NCBI RefSeq assembly: GCF_001431665.1
Contig: NZ_LLXV01000021.1
Span: 186,001-250,000, forward strand
Direction of reading: 5' to 3'
Length of the DNA stretch: 64,000 nt
Source of the DNA: Stenotrophomonas beteli
Lineage (GTDB): Bacteria > Pseudomonadota > Gammaproteobacteria > Xanthomonadales > Xanthomonadaceae
Shown here: piece by piece, positions 16,193 through 25,048 of the stretch
Position numbering within the stretch: position 1 is the first letter of the stretch
How the letters are laid out: each line of letters opens with the position of its first letter
Translations under genes and position numbers: made by a program
Notes under the pieces: generated by a model
The model's input: only the letters and a program-made list of their open reading frames with translations
Database searches by the model: none
What the model was told of the DNA's origin: nothing

Positions 16193-17560
16193 ATGAGTCC
16201 ACAAATCGCAACGATCATCGGTCTGGTGATCATGTTCATCATCGCCACCGCTCTGCCGATCAACATGGGCGCCGTCGCTTTCGCGCTGGCCTTCATCATC
16301 GGCGGGTTGTGGGTCGACATGGGCGGCAAGGAGGTCCTGGCCGGCTTTCCCGGCGACCTGTTCCTGACCCTGGTCGGCATCACCTACCTGTTCGCCATCG
16401 CCCAGAAGAACGGCACCATCGACCTGCTGGTGCACTGGGCAGTAAAAGCCGTGCGCGGCCATATCGTGGCCATCCCCTGGGTGATGTTCGTGATCACCGC
16501 AGTCCTGACTGCGTTCGGCGCGCTGGGCCCGGCAGCGGTCGCCATCATCGGTCCGGTCGCGCTGCGCTTTGCCAAGCAGTACAACATCAACCCGCTGATG
16601 ATGGGCCTGCTGGTCATCCATGGCGCGCAGGCCGGTGGCTTCTCGCCGATCAGCGTGTACGGCAGCATCACCAATGGCGTAGTGCAGAAGGCCGGACTGG
16701 AAGTGACCGAGATGGCGGTGTTCCTGACCAGCCTGGGCTTCAACTTCATGATGGCGACGATCTGCTTCTTCGCCTTTGGTGGCATCGCCCTGCTGCGTCG
16801 CGGCTCGATCACCGCAGCAGGAGCAATCGGCAATGCGGAGCTGGCGATGGCCGGGGGCCCACAGGCCTCGTCGCGGCAATTTGCGATCGAAGGCCATGGC
16901 GCGCTGGTCGCCGCCGGTGGCGGCACGCTCAGCAACGATCCCGAGGCGCTGGAGGCAGTCGGCTTCACCCGCGAACGCCTGCTCACCCTGATCGGCCTGC
17001 TCGGCCTGTGCGTGGCCGCGCTGATCTACAATCTCAATGTCGGCCTGGTCTCGATCACCGTGGCGGTGGCGCTGGCACTGCTGTCGCCGCAGAGCCAGAA
17101 GGGCGCGGTCGATGGCATCAGCTGGTCCACCGTGCTGCTGATCTGCGGCGTGGTGACCTACATCGGCGTGCTGGAGCATGCCGGCGCGGTGGACTTCATC
17201 GGCCATGGCGTGTCCAACATCGGCATCCCGCTGCTGGGTGCACTGCTGGTCTGCTACGTGGGTGGCATCGTCTCCGCGTTCGCCTCGTCGGCGGCGGTGC
17301 TGGGGGCCACGATTCCGCTGGCGGTACCGTTCCTGATGCAGGGCCACCTGGGCGCGGCCGGCGTGATCTGCGCGCTGGCGGTGTCGTCCACCATCGTCGA
17401 TGTCAGCCCGTTCTCGACCAATGGCGCGCTGGTGGTGGCCTCGGCTGCCAAGGAAGAACGCGAGACCCTGTTCCGCCGCTTCCTGGTCTACAGCGGGCTG
17501 GTGGTGGCGCTGGGGCCGCTGCTGGCGTGGCTGGTGTTCGTGGTGCCGGGCTGGATGTAA
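16193..17560 (+). CDS. matC: MatC-type dicarboxylate (malonate) transporter
   Basis: A 455-residue integral membrane protein with about 11-12 hydrophobic helices. The N-terminal 'IDLLVHWAVKAVRGHIVAIP' region and the 'MMGLLVIHGAQAGGFSPISV' loop fit the MatC dicarboxylate carriers of the ion-transporter superfamily, and a hydrophilic loop is seen around residues 215-260. The start has GGAGG seven bases upstream, 104 bases after mdcH. In Pseudomonas mdc operons transport is by MdcL/MdcM; here a single MatC-like protein takes that place. Malonate as substrate is inferred from context. Confidence 0.85.
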   Translation: MSPQIATIIGLVIMFIIATALPINMGAVAFALAFIIGGLWVDMGGKEVLAGFPGDLFLTLVGITYLFAIAQKNGTIDLLVHWAVKAVRGHIVAIPWVMFVITAVLTAFGALGPAAVAIIGPVALRFAKQYNINPLMMGLLVIHGAQAGGFSPISVYGSITNGVVQKAGLEVTEMAVFLTSLGFNFMMATICFFAFGGIALLRRGSITAAGAIGNAELAMAGGPQASSRQFAIEGHGALVAAGGGTLSNDPEALEAVGFTRERLLTLIGLLGLCVAALIYNLNVGLVSITVAVALALLSPQSQKGAVDGISWSTVLLICGVVTYIGVLEHAGAVDFIGHGVSNIGIPLLGALLVCYVGGIVSAFASSAAVLGATIPLAVPFLMQGHLGAAGVICALAVSSTIVDVSPFSTNGALVVASAAKEERETLFRRFLVYSGLVVALGPLLAWLVFVVPGWM

Positions 17561-17570
17561 CCGTCCTGCG

Positions 17571-17597
17571 GTCGTGCCGGCCAGCGGCCGGCACGAC
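17571..17597. repeat. Perfect SMAG-like palindrome between matC and the GntR gene
   Basis: GTCGTGCCGGCC, AGC, GGCCGGCACGAC: perfect 12-bp arms. It carries GTCG instead of GTAG. It could fold into a strong hairpin in the mRNA 10 bases after the matC stop and may stabilise or end the operon transcript. Confidence 0.75.
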
Positions 17598-17616
17598 CTG
17601 GCGCTACACTTTGCGC

Positions 17617-18336
17617 ATGGCCATCGCTCCTGCCCCGCGTTCAACGAAGAAGCGTGCCCCTCTGTATGAAGAGGTGGCCGAACACGTGCGCGAGCGCATC
17701 TACGACTACCGCCTGCCACCGGGTGAGTGGATCGACGAGCCGGCCCTGTGCGAGGCACTGGGCATCAGCCGCACGCCGCTGCGCGAGGCGCTGAAGCTGC
17801 TGGCCGCCGAAGGCCTGGTACAGATCGATGCCGGTCGTGGCGCGCGGGTTACCCGGCTCACCCTGGAAGACCTCAACCAGCTGTTCCCGGTGATGGCGAT
17901 GCTGGAAGGCCGCTGCGCGCATGAAGCGGTCAGGCATATCGACGCTGCCGGCATGCAGCAGCTGGAAGACCTGCATGCAGCGATGGAGACGGCCGCTGCC
18001 GAGGGCAACATCGCCGAGTACTACCGCAACAACTACCTCATCCACGAAACCGTGCAGCACTATGCCGGCAATCCGTGGCTGATCCGCATCACCCACGACC
18101 TGCACCGCATCCTGAAGATGCACCGCGGTAGGCAGCTGCTGACCCCGGGCCGCACCGCGCAGTCGCTGGCCGAGCACCGCGAGTTGATGGAGTGCTTCCG
18201 CAGGCGGGATGCCGCTGCGGCCGAACGCACCATGGAACGCCACCTGCTCAGCCAGGGCCAGGCGCTGGCCGCCTATGTGGCCGCCGGCGGCCTGCTGAAC
18301 GTGCCGGCGCCGCTGCCGACCGAAGGCGGCGGTTGA
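17617..18336 (+). CDS. mdcY: GntR-family (FCD) regulator of the malonate operon, MdcY-like
   Basis: A 239-residue regulator with a winged HTH at residues about 15-80 ('LCEALGISRTPLREALKLLA') and a C-terminal all-helical FCD ligand domain, with ligand-pocket histidines likely in 'IHETVQHYAGNPWL'. It follows the malonate genes in the same orientation. In Acinetobacter the malonate operon is repressed by the GntR protein MdcY, whereas Pseudomonas uses a LysR protein, so this cluster uses the Acinetobacter mode. The palindrome at 10050 is the likely target. The symbol is by analogy. Confidence 0.75.
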   Translation: MAIAPAPRSTKKRAPLYEEVAEHVRERIYDYRLPPGEWIDEPALCEALGISRTPLREALKLLAAEGLVQIDAGRGARVTRLTLEDLNQLFPVMAMLEGRCAHEAVRHIDAAGMQQLEDLHAAMETAAAEGNIAEYYRNNYLIHETVQHYAGNPWLIRITHDLHRILKMHRGRQLLTPGRTAQSLAEHRELMECFRRRDAAAAERTMERHLLSQGQALAAYVAAGGLLNVPAPLPTEGGG

Positions 18337-18345
18337 GCGGATGCG

Positions 18346-18370
18346 GTTGCCGGCCAGCGGCCGGCACTAC
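18346..18370 (-). repeat. SMAG repeat after the GntR gene
   Basis: Reverse-orientation SMAG (TTGCCGGCCAGCGGCCGGCACTAC) just past the regulator stop. Confidence 0.8.
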
Positions 18371-18393
18371 CGGCCGCAGCCAACCGCTGTTCT

Positions 18394-18477
18394 GTAGAGT
18401 CGAGCCATGCTCGACTGCCTTTCTATCAGGCACCGCGGCGTTGGAGCGAAGTGCAGTCGAGCATGGCTCGACTCTAC
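18394..18477. repeat. Inverted SMAG dimer
   Basis: A GTAGAGTCGAGCCATGCTCGACTGC unit is followed 34 bases later by its reverse complement, ending CTAC. The pair could form a long hairpin between convergent genes. Confidence 0.8.
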
Positions 18478-18484
18478 AGAGACC

Positions 18485-18811
18485 TCAATCGCTGCAGCTG
18501 CCACCACCACCGTCACTGCTGCCACCGTCGCTTCCACAGTCGGAGCTGCTGTAGCTGTGATGGCTGTGGTTGTCACTGGCGTAGCCACCGGAGATGTCGT
18601 GGCTTCCGCCGCCATCCCCCCGGCTGCCCGAGCCGTCGGCCGTAGCCACCGCCATGCACAGGATCGCGCCCACCAGCGGCAGCAGCCAGACCAGCAGCAG
18701 CTGCAGCCCCCGGCCACCCGCCGACAGGCCATCACGCTGGACGATCACCACCGTGGCCACCACGTTCAGGCCCAGCACCAGCAGGGCCAGCAGGAGGGTC
18801 ACGATCAGCAT
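18485..18811 (-). CDS. Small membrane protein with Ser/Gly/His/Asp-rich tail
   Basis: A 108-residue protein of unknown function. Two hydrophobic segments (residues 2-24 and about 36-54) are followed by a low-complexity hydrophilic tail rich in Gly, Ser, Asp and His ('GYASDNHSHHSYSSSDCGSD', ending 'GGSCSD'). The tail resembles metal-binding or cell-surface low-complexity tails but no family is recognised. The ATG at 18811 is chosen because GGAG lies eight bases upstream; ATG at 18841 and TTG at 18862 lack this. It ends next to the SMAG dimer. Confidence 0.6.
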   Translation of the reverse strand: MLIVTLLLALLVLGLNVVATVVIVQRDGLSAGGRGLQLLLVWLLPLVGAILCMAVATADGSGSRGDGGGSHDISGGYASDNHSHHSYSSSDCGSDGGSSDGGGGSCSD

Positions 18812-18962
18812 GCGGCGGACTCCGGGGCTGGACGAGCGCATTATGGCCTGCCGGCCCGGCAATGGCCGTGCCTGTCATGAAGATGGGACAATGTGGGGCG
18901 CGCCGGCCTGCCTGCGGGCCGCCGGCGCCCCCCGCACCACACGGAAGAAGAAGAACAACAAC

Positions 18963-19910
18963 ATGCTGAAAGTCATTTTCGATACCGACCCGGGCGTCGA
19001 CGACGCCCTGGCCCTGCTGTACCTGCACAAGCACGCCCAGATCGACCTGATCGGCGTCACCACCACCTTCGGCAACGCCTCGGTGGAGTCGACCACGCAC
19101 AATGCGCTGTACCTGAAGCAGGCCTGGGGCTTTGCCGCCCCGGTCGCGCGCGGTGCCGATGGCCCGCTGCAGCCGGAAGCCACCCCGGAAGCCTGGCCGG
19201 TGCACATCCATGGCCACAACGGCCTGGGCAACCACCCGGTGCCGGCCGAACTGGACGTGGCCGCCGACGCGCGCCCGGCCCACCAGCTGATCATCGACCT
19301 GGTCCGCGCCCACCCGGGCGAAGTGACCCTGGTGGCGGTCGGCCGCATGACCAACCTGGCGCTGGCGCTGCAGCAGGCCCCGGACATCGCCGGCCTGGTG
19401 CGCGGCGTGGTGCTCATGGGTGGCGCCTTCCACGTCAACGGCAACATCACCCCGGCCGCCGAGGCCAACATCTGGGGCGACGCCGAAGCGGCCGACGTGG
19501 TGTTCACCACGGACTGGCCGGTGACCGCGATCGGCCTGGACGTGACCACCCGCGTGGAAATGAACCGCGATGGCCTGGACACGCTGGCCGCCCTCGGCGG
19601 CGCCGATGCCGGGCTGGTACGCGCACTGTCGCAGGACTACGTGGACTTCTACCTGCAGGCAGGCCACAAGGGCATGGTCGTGCACGACTGCTGCGCCTGC
19701 ATCGCGCTGACCCGCCCGGAACTGTTCACGTTCGAGCGCGCCAGCGTGCGCGTGGCCACCGACGGCGTTGCCCGTGGTATGACCATTCCCAAGCCGGAAG
19801 GCATGGGCTTCGGCCCCAGCGTGTGGGATGGCCACGTACTGCAGTCCATCGCCATCGGCGTGGATGCGGCCGCGGTACTGGCCGACATCGAGCAGACCCT
19901 CAAGGTCTGA
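18963..19910 (+). CDS. Inosine-uridine preferring nucleoside hydrolase
   Basis: A 315-residue enzyme of nucleoside salvage that cleaves the N-glycosidic bond of ribonucleosides. The calcium-binding N-terminal motif 'FDTDPGVDDALALLY' is unmistakable; 'GVVLMGGAFHVNGNITP', 'EANIWGDAEAADVVF' and 'VVHDCCACIAL' are the other conserved blocks. No signal peptide, so it is cytoplasmic. The ATG at 18963 follows a purine-rich AAGAAGAAGAA stretch. The gene is convergent with an MFS gene whose stop lies four bases past its own stop. Confidence 0.9.
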   Translation: MLKVIFDTDPGVDDALALLYLHKHAQIDLIGVTTTFGNASVESTTHNALYLKQAWGFAAPVARGADGPLQPEATPEAWPVHIHGHNGLGNHPVPAELDVAADARPAHQLIIDLVRAHPGEVTLVAVGRMTNLALALQQAPDIAGLVRGVVLMGGAFHVNGNITPAAEANIWGDAEAADVVFTTDWPVTAIGLDVTTRVEMNRDGLDTLAALGGADAGLVRALSQDYVDFYLQAGHKGMVVHDCCACIALTRPELFTFERASVRVATDGVARGMTIPKPEGMGFGPSVWDGHVLQSIAIGVDAAAVLADIEQTLKV

Positions 19911-19914
19911 CCGG

Positions 19915-21174
19915 TCAGCGCTTGTCCCTGCCCGGGGCCGTCTCGGGCAGGGTCCACAGCACGGGCAGCACCAGAACCGCCACCAGCGCGATCATCGCAC
20001 CCGGCGCCGCCGCCCAGCCGCTGCGTTCCACCCACCATTGCGCCAGCCACGGTGTCGCGCCACCGAACACCGCCGTGGCCATGGTCACGCCCAGCGCCAG
20101 CCCGCTGACCCGGCCTTCGCCCGGGAACTGTTCGGCGGTGGCCGGGGCCGCCACCGCACTCACGCCACCGGCCACGCAGGCCAGCAGCACTGCGGCCAGC
20201 ACGATGCCCAGCGCCGTCGCCTGTGCCATCCACGCAAACAGCGAAAGTGGCAGCAGCGCCGCCAGCAACGTCAGGCCCAGCAGCATCGGCCGACGTCCGA
20301 CGCGGTCCGACAAGGCGCCGCACAGCGGGGTGATCGCGATCACCGCCACGGCCGCGATCGTCGACAGCCACAACGCAGCGCCCTCGTCATGCCCCTGCGC
20401 ATGCAGGAACGCGGGCACATAGGTGATGCCCACGTAGTAAGTGATCGATCCCAAGGCCGAGATCGCGAAGGTGCGCGCCACCGCCCCCGGGTGGTTGCGC
20501 AGCACATGCCGCAGCGGCGTGGCCGGAATGCTGCCGTCGCGGCGCTGGCGCTCGAACTCCGGTGACTCGTGCATGCCCGAGCGCGCAACCAGGATCACCA
20601 GCGCCAGTGCGGCACCGACGAAGAACGGCATGCGCCAGCCCCAGCTGTCCAGCTGCGCGGTGGGCAGCAGCGCCACGGTAAGCGCGGAGATCGCTACCGC
20701 CAGCAGCGCGCCGACTTCGCTGGCCGCCGAGGCCAGCGAGGTCACCAGGCCGCGTCGCCGCGCCGGTGCGCTTTCCAGCAGATAGGCCACCACGCCGGTG
20801 TATTCACCGCCCACCGAGAACGCCATCACGCAGCGCAGGACCAGCAGCAGTACGCCGGCCGTAGTACCTGCGGTGGCCGCAGTCGGCAGCAGCGCGGTCG
20901 CCAGCATCGCCGCCGCCATCAATGCCATGGAAGCCAGCAGCATCCAGCGCCGTCCGAGCCGGTCACCCAGGTGCCCGAAGCACAGCGCGCCCAAGGGACG
21001 CATCAGGTAGGACACGGCGAATCCGGCGAGGGTGACCAGCAGCGCCTGCTCGCCCCCGCCGAAGAACACCCGCGACAACACCGTGGCAAAGTACAGGTAC
21101 AGGGTGAAGTCGTACCACTCCACCACCGTGGACAGGCCGGCCACCCACATCGAGCGCTGCCGCGTGGCAGTCAT
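19915..21174 (-). CDS. MFS transporter, metabolite:H+ symporter family
   Basis: A 419-residue protein with 12 predicted membrane helices. The MHS-family signatures are 'STVVEWYDFTLYLYFATVL', 'GHLGDRLGRRWML', 'FSVGGEYTGVVAYLLE' and 'GALSDRVGRRPML'. Relatives carry organic acids, osmolytes or aromatic acids with protons; the substrate here is unknown. A 9-bp stem (CCCTGCCCG with CGGGCAGGG, 19926-19952) sits inside the 3' end of the gene and could act on the convergent nucleoside hydrolase transcript, but it lacks a T-run. Confidence 0.85.
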   Translation of the reverse strand: MTATRQRSMWVAGLSTVVEWYDFTLYLYFATVLSRVFFGGGEQALLVTLAGFAVSYLMRPLGALCFGHLGDRLGRRWMLLASMALMAAAMLATALLPTAATAGTTAGVLLLVLRCVMAFSVGGEYTGVVAYLLESAPARRRGLVTSLASAASEVGALLAVAISALTVALLPTAQLDSWGWRMPFFVGAALALVILVARSGMHESPEFERQRRDGSIPATPLRHVLRNHPGAVARTFAISALGSITYYVGITYVPAFLHAQGHDEGAALWLSTIAAVAVIAITPLCGALSDRVGRRPMLLGLTLLAALLPLSLFAWMAQATALGIVLAAVLLACVAGGVSAVAAPATAEQFPGEGRVSGLALGVTMATAVFGGATPWLAQWWVERSGWAAAPGAMIALVAVLVLPVLWTLPETAPGRDKR

Positions 21175-21252
21175 TGCGTGTTCGCCTTCAACAGCCTCGA
21201 TCCCGGTTGCGCAGGTTCGGGGCAGGATGTCATGGCCGGGGTGAAATACCGG

Positions 21253-22266
21253 TCATCGGCCATCCGCTGCCTGCATGTACTGGGTTTCATGGCCGGTGAA
21301 GCGCTCACCGTCAAAGCCGAAGCAGAAGCGGCCTTCCTCAAACACGCGGTAGACCAGCAGCGCACCATTGAGGCAGAACTGCTGCTGGTCCACGCCCGTC
21401 TCCAGTGTCCCGTAGCCGGTGGCGTCTCCGCCCTTCCCCGCCGGCCCGGTGAAGGCATCGAACGGCAGTGGCGTCGCCCTGCCGGTGCGGGTATCGACCA
21501 GCACCAACGTGCGCTGGAAGTATTCGGGACGATCATCGACCTGCACCAGCAGGTAGTGCTGGTTGAAATTCGGCGCCTGGTGCTGGAGCGCATTTTCGAT
21601 GGCGGCCCGGTGCCGCGCATCGCAGAAGTCGACCGGGCTGTAGCGGTAGCTGCAACCGTCGTGATCGTAGGGCAGGTTCATGCCCGAATAGCGGACGCCT
21701 GCCTGGCTGCCGACGTCGTCTCCCGGTTCCGGCGTGCTGCACAGCAGCCACGAGCGCTGCGCATCCTCGGGATCGGCCATCAGCTTCGGCTCACGGCCCG
21801 CCTCGTACGCCGCGCCACCCGGGAATACCTGCCCGAAGCGCTGGCGGACGATGGGACGTGCCTTCTCCAGCGGCAGGCCGATCCTGGCCCCACGGGACGA
21901 AACGAACGTCATCGTCGGCAGGATCACGTCCTCCACCGGCAGCCCCTTCCATTGCCCCTGCACGCAGAACGTGGCGATCTCGTTCTCCTCGTCCTCCCTG
22001 CAGGGCTTCGGCGCGTTCGCGGCCAACCAGGGATGGGCCGGACGCCCGGTCTGCTGATCGATGTACCAGCCGTCCAGCGCGCAGGTCGGCAGGCCGTCGA
22101 GCAGCGGAGAGAGGTCTGCTGCGGTGGCCGGGGTGGCACGCGGTGTGCCCGCTGCGGGTACCCCGGTCGGCGCATCCGGTGCGCGCTGGCACGCCACCAG
22201 CGCGAGCAGACCGACCAGCAGCGCGACGTAGCGCGGGCGCCGGATTGAATGCTGCGTTCCCTGCAT
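21253..22266 (-). CDS. Lipoprotein of unknown function
   Basis: A 337-residue protein with a lipoprotein signal: positively charged start, hydrophobic stretch and lipobox 'LALVAC', with Cys26 as the lipidated residue. The mature part has paired cysteines ('TCALDGWYID', 'ATFCVQGQWKG', 'WLLCSTPEPG', 'DGCSYRYSPVDFC') suggesting disulfides. I recognise no family. It lies upstream of the MFS gene in the same direction, with a 78-base gap. An outer- or inner-membrane anchored periplasmic role is inferred. Confidence 0.65.
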   Translation of the reverse strand: MQGTQHSIRRPRYVALLVGLLALVACQRAPDAPTGVPAAGTPRATPATAADLSPLLDGLPTCALDGWYIDQQTGRPAHPWLAANAPKPCREDEENEIATFCVQGQWKGLPVEDVILPTMTFVSSRGARIGLPLEKARPIVRQRFGQVFPGGAAYEAGREPKLMADPEDAQRSWLLCSTPEPGDDVGSQAGVRYSGMNLPYDHDGCSYRYSPVDFCDARHRAAIENALQHQAPNFNQHYLLVQVDDRPEYFQRTLVLVDTRTGRATPLPFDAFTGPAGKGGDATGYGTLETGVDQQQFCLNGALLVYRVFEEGRFCFGFDGERFTGHETQYMQAADGR

Positions 22267-22346
22267 TGCGTGTTTCCTGGTTTCGACGCTCCCTGCAGAT
22301 GATCGCCGATCCCGAGGCCGTGCAGGAATGTCACAGATCCCACATC

Positions 22347-22386
22347 GGGGTCAGAGCCCTTCGCTCCCGCAAAGGGATCCGACCCC
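22347..22386. repeat. GGGGTCAG-type palindromic repeat
   Basis: GGGGTCAGAGCCCTTCGCTCC and GCAAAGGGATCCGACCCC arms pair imperfectly, directly after the histidine kinase stop. Confidence 0.75.
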
Positions 22387-22391
22387 GCCCG

Positions 22392-23705
22392 TTACCCCGG
22401 CAGCTGCAGCTCAGCCCTCAGCCCGCCACCCTCGCGGTTGTGCAACCGCAGCGAACCGCCCAGCGACTGCGCAAGCTGCACCGCGATGGCCAGGCCCAGG
22501 CCGGTGCCGCCGGTGCCGCGATTGCGCGAGCTTTCCAGCCGGTGGAACGGCGCCAGCACTGCCTGCAGCTGGTCCTCGGGAATGCCGGGGCCACGGTCGG
22601 AAATTCCGATCCACACCCTTCCGGCCTCATCGCGGCCGGCCTCGATCTCGGCGGCACCGGCGTAGCGCAACGCGTTGTCGACCAGATTGCCGACCACCCG
22701 GCGCAGCGGCTGCGGCCAGGTCTGCACCACCAGTCCAGCGGGCGCGCCGCCACTGACCGGCTTGCCCATGTCCTCGTAATCGCCGACCACACTGGCCAGG
22801 AACGCGCCCAGGTCCATCGACACCGGCGCGCCACCGGCGACGTGGCTGCTGCGCGCATAGGCCACGCCTTCGCGCACCAGTTGCCCAAGGTGGTCGAGGT
22901 CGGCCAGCAGCCGCTGCTGGGTGCTGTCTTCAGGCAGGGTCTCCACCCGCAGCTTCATGCGCGTGATAGGGGTCTGCAGGTCATGCGAGATCGCGGCCAG
23001 GATCTGCAGGCGCTCACTGACATGGCCACGAATGCGTGCCTGCAATGCGTTGAGCGCGGCCGCCGCGCCACCCACTTCCGCAGGGCCATCTTCAGGCAGT
23101 GCGGGCCCGTCCTTGCCCGGCTGCAGATGCTCCACCGCATGCGACAGCTGCTGCAGCGGGCGCATGGCCAGGCGCACCGCCAGCCACGCGCACACCAGCA
23201 GCAGCGCCAGCTGCACCAGCAGCACGGCGGGCAGCCAACGCGCCAGCGGCAGGCCCGACGGGGTGACTTCAATGGTCAAGGGTGTACCGTCGTGCAGGCG
23301 CAGTTCCACCTCGAACCGCTCCGGCAGGCGGGCCACCTGCCGCGCCTGCAGCGGATAGCGGTGCTGCAGGCTGTCGTCGATGATCGCCGTGACCTGGCGT
23401 GCACGATCGGTCTGCAGCCCGGGCCCGGCCGCGGCCGGGCGCAGCAGGTAACGGTAGGTGCGCCGCTCCAGCCGCGGTACCCAGGCGGCGCGCTGGCCTG
23501 CGGGCAGGTGCTCCAGCAGCGCAACACTCACCGCCACATCCTCGTCGAGGTTGCGCAGCATCATGCTGCGGGTGGACTGGTAGCGTTCGAAGAACAGCAG
23601 GCCGAACGACAGTGCATGGGCCAGGGCCAGTCCGCCCAGCAGCACCAGCAGCAGCCGCGCCGACAGCGTGCGCGGCCAGCGTGGACGGCGTGCGCCGGCG
23701 TTCAT
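22392..23705 (-). CDS. Sensor histidine kinase
   Basis: A 437-residue inner-membrane kinase. Membrane segments at about 17-39 and 157-180 flank a periplasmic domain of roughly 115 residues, followed by a HAMP region, the phosphoacceptor His241 in 'AAISHDLQTPITRMK', the N-box Asn344 in 'NLVDNALRYA', and the G-boxes 'DRGPGIP' and 'GTGGTGLGLAIAV'. It overlaps the response regulator gene by four bases. The periplasmic sensor is unlike any I recognise, so its signal is unknown. Confidence 0.88.
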   Translation of the reverse strand: MNAGARRPRWPRTLSARLLLVLLGGLALAHALSFGLLFFERYQSTRSMMLRNLDEDVAVSVALLEHLPAGQRAAWVPRLERRTYRYLLRPAAAGPGLQTDRARQVTAIIDDSLQHRYPLQARQVARLPERFEVELRLHDGTPLTIEVTPSGLPLARWLPAVLLVQLALLLVCAWLAVRLAMRPLQQLSHAVEHLQPGKDGPALPEDGPAEVGGAAAALNALQARIRGHVSERLQILAAISHDLQTPITRMKLRVETLPEDSTQQRLLADLDHLGQLVREGVAYARSSHVAGGAPVSMDLGAFLASVVGDYEDMGKPVSGGAPAGLVVQTWPQPLRRVVGNLVDNALRYAGAAEIEAGRDEAGRVWIGISDRGPGIPEDQLQAVLAPFHRLESSRNRGTGGTGLGLAIAVQLAQSLGGSLRLHNREGGGLRAELQLPG

Positions 23706-24442
23706 TCGTCCGGCCCCAGCAACTGCACCGGCACGCTGAACACATAGCCTTCGCTGCGCACGGTCTTGATATAGGTCGGCTCGCGCGCGTCGTCACCCAG
23801 GCGCTGCCGCACGCGGCTGACCAGCAGGTCGATCGAGCGATCGAACAGCTCGGCATCGCGGCCCTGGGTGAGGCTGAGCAGCTGGTCGCGGCTGAGCACC
23901 CGATTGGCGTGGTCGAGGAACACGCGCAACAGGCGGAATTCGGCGCCACTGAGTGGATACGCGGTGTCCTGCGCGTCCAGCAGATGGCGCGCGGTGGTGT
24001 CCAGGCGCCACTCGCCGAAGGCCAGCTGGCGACCGGCTTCGCTCACCTGCAGGTTCGGCGGCAGCATCCGGGTGCGGCGGATCACTGCATTGATGCGTGC
24101 CAGCAGTTCGCGCGAAGAGAAGGGCTTGGTCACGTAGTCGTCAGCGCCCATTTCCAGGCCGATGATGCGGTCGGTCTCGTCGTCGCGGGCAGTCAGCAGC
24201 ACCACCGGCACCGCACGATGCTTGCCGGCGCGCAGGTTGCGGCACAGGCTCAGTCCATCCTCGCCCGGCATCATCACGTCCAGCACCACCAGATCCACGG
24301 CATGGGTATCCATCAGCGCGCGCATGGCCCGGCCACCGTCGGCCTGGCTCACGCGCAGGCCGTTGCGTTGCAGGTAGTCAGCCAGCATCTGGCGGATCTC
24401 GCTGTCATCGTCGACGACCAGGATATGCGGTACGTGGTTCAT
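23702..24442 (-). CDS. OmpR-family response regulator
   Basis: A 246-residue DNA-binding response regulator. The receiver domain has acidic residues 'VVDDD' at 9-13, phosphorylated Asp55 in 'LVVLDVMMPGEDGL', and Lys106 in 'YVTKPFS'. The C-terminal winged helix ends with 'RREP'-like 'DAREPTYIKTVRSEGYVF'. ATG 24442 is chosen; a TTG 27 bases upstream would add nine unlike residues. It forms a pair with the downstream kinase, its evident partner. Confidence 0.88.
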   Translation of the reverse strand: MNHVPHILVVDDDSEIRQMLADYLQRNGLRVSQADGGRAMRALMDTHAVDLVVLDVMMPGEDGLSLCRNLRAGKHRAVPVVLLTARDDETDRIIGLEMGADDYVTKPFSSRELLARINAVIRRTRMLPPNLQVSEAGRQLAFGEWRLDTTARHLLDAQDTAYPLSGAEFRLLRVFLDHANRVLSRDQLLSLTQGRDAELFDRSIDLLVSRVRQRLGDDAREPTYIKTVRSEGYVFSVPVQLLGPDE

Positions 24443-24499
24443 TGCGTTCTCGATGAAGGCGGAGGTCAAGGCCGCATGGCGCGGCCATGGTAGCGCGGC

Positions 24500-25045
24500 T
24501 CAGGGGCTGGCCAGCAGGCGCTGGATCTCGCTTTCGGTACGTGCGTAGTCGCCCTCGCCGTAATGGCGGTAGACCACCCGCCCCTGCCGGTCGAGCAGGT
24601 ACAGTGCGGGCCAGAAGCGGTTGCCCCAGGCGTTCCAGATCCGGTACTGGTTGTCTTGCACCACCGGCCAGGTAATGTCCAACCGTGCGATGGCCTTGCG
24701 CACGTTGCCGGGCAACCCTTCATAGGCGAACTCCGGCGTATGCACGCCGATCACCCTCAGGCCCTGCGGCACGTAGCGTGCATGCCACTGGTGAACATAC
24801 GGCGCCACGTTGAGGCAGTTGCTGCAGGTGTAGGTCCAGAACTCGACCAGCACCACCTGCCCCCGCAACTGCTTCAGCGTGAGCGGTGGGCTGTTGTGCC
24901 AGGGCCCGCCACCGTCGAACCCGGCGGCGGGAACGGCCTGTGCCGGCTGCGCGTCGGCCTCCGGGCTGGGCCAGGCCATCAGCGGCGCAGCCCCACCCAG
25001 CAGGCTCAGCAGCAACGGCAGCGCATACGCACGCAGGGCGGCCAT
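24500..25045 (-). CDS. TlpA/DipZ-like periplasmic thioredoxin-fold protein
   Basis: A 181-residue protein with an N-terminal signal peptide (about residues 1-24) and a thioredoxin fold. Active site 'EFWTYTCSNCLNVAPYVHQW' contains the Cys-Ser-Asn-Cys pair, close to the WTYTCxNC of DipZ-type proteins; the cis-proline loop appears as 'RFWPALYLLD'. It should act on disulfides in the periplasm. It starts three bases before the end of the alpha/beta-hydrolase gene's downstream gap and is likely co-transcribed with it. Confidence 0.82.
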   Translation of the reverse strand: MAALRAYALPLLLSLLGGAAPLMAWPSPEADAQPAQAVPAAGFDGGGPWHNSPPLTLKQLRGQVVLVEFWTYTCSNCLNVAPYVHQWHARYVPQGLRVIGVHTPEFAYEGLPGNVRKAIARLDITWPVVQDNQYRIWNAWGNRFWPALYLLDRQGRVVYRHYGEGDYARTESEIQRLLASP

Positions 25046-25048
25046 CGT

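Noticed and set aside
18394-18477. Possible CRISPR-like repeats among intergenic palindromes
   Set aside because: The units are inverted SMAG copies without regular spacers, and no cas genes are present.
19926-19952. Terminator for the nucleoside hydrolase gene
   Set aside because: The 9-bp stem lies inside the MFS coding sequence and lacks a T-run; it is noted but not called a terminator.
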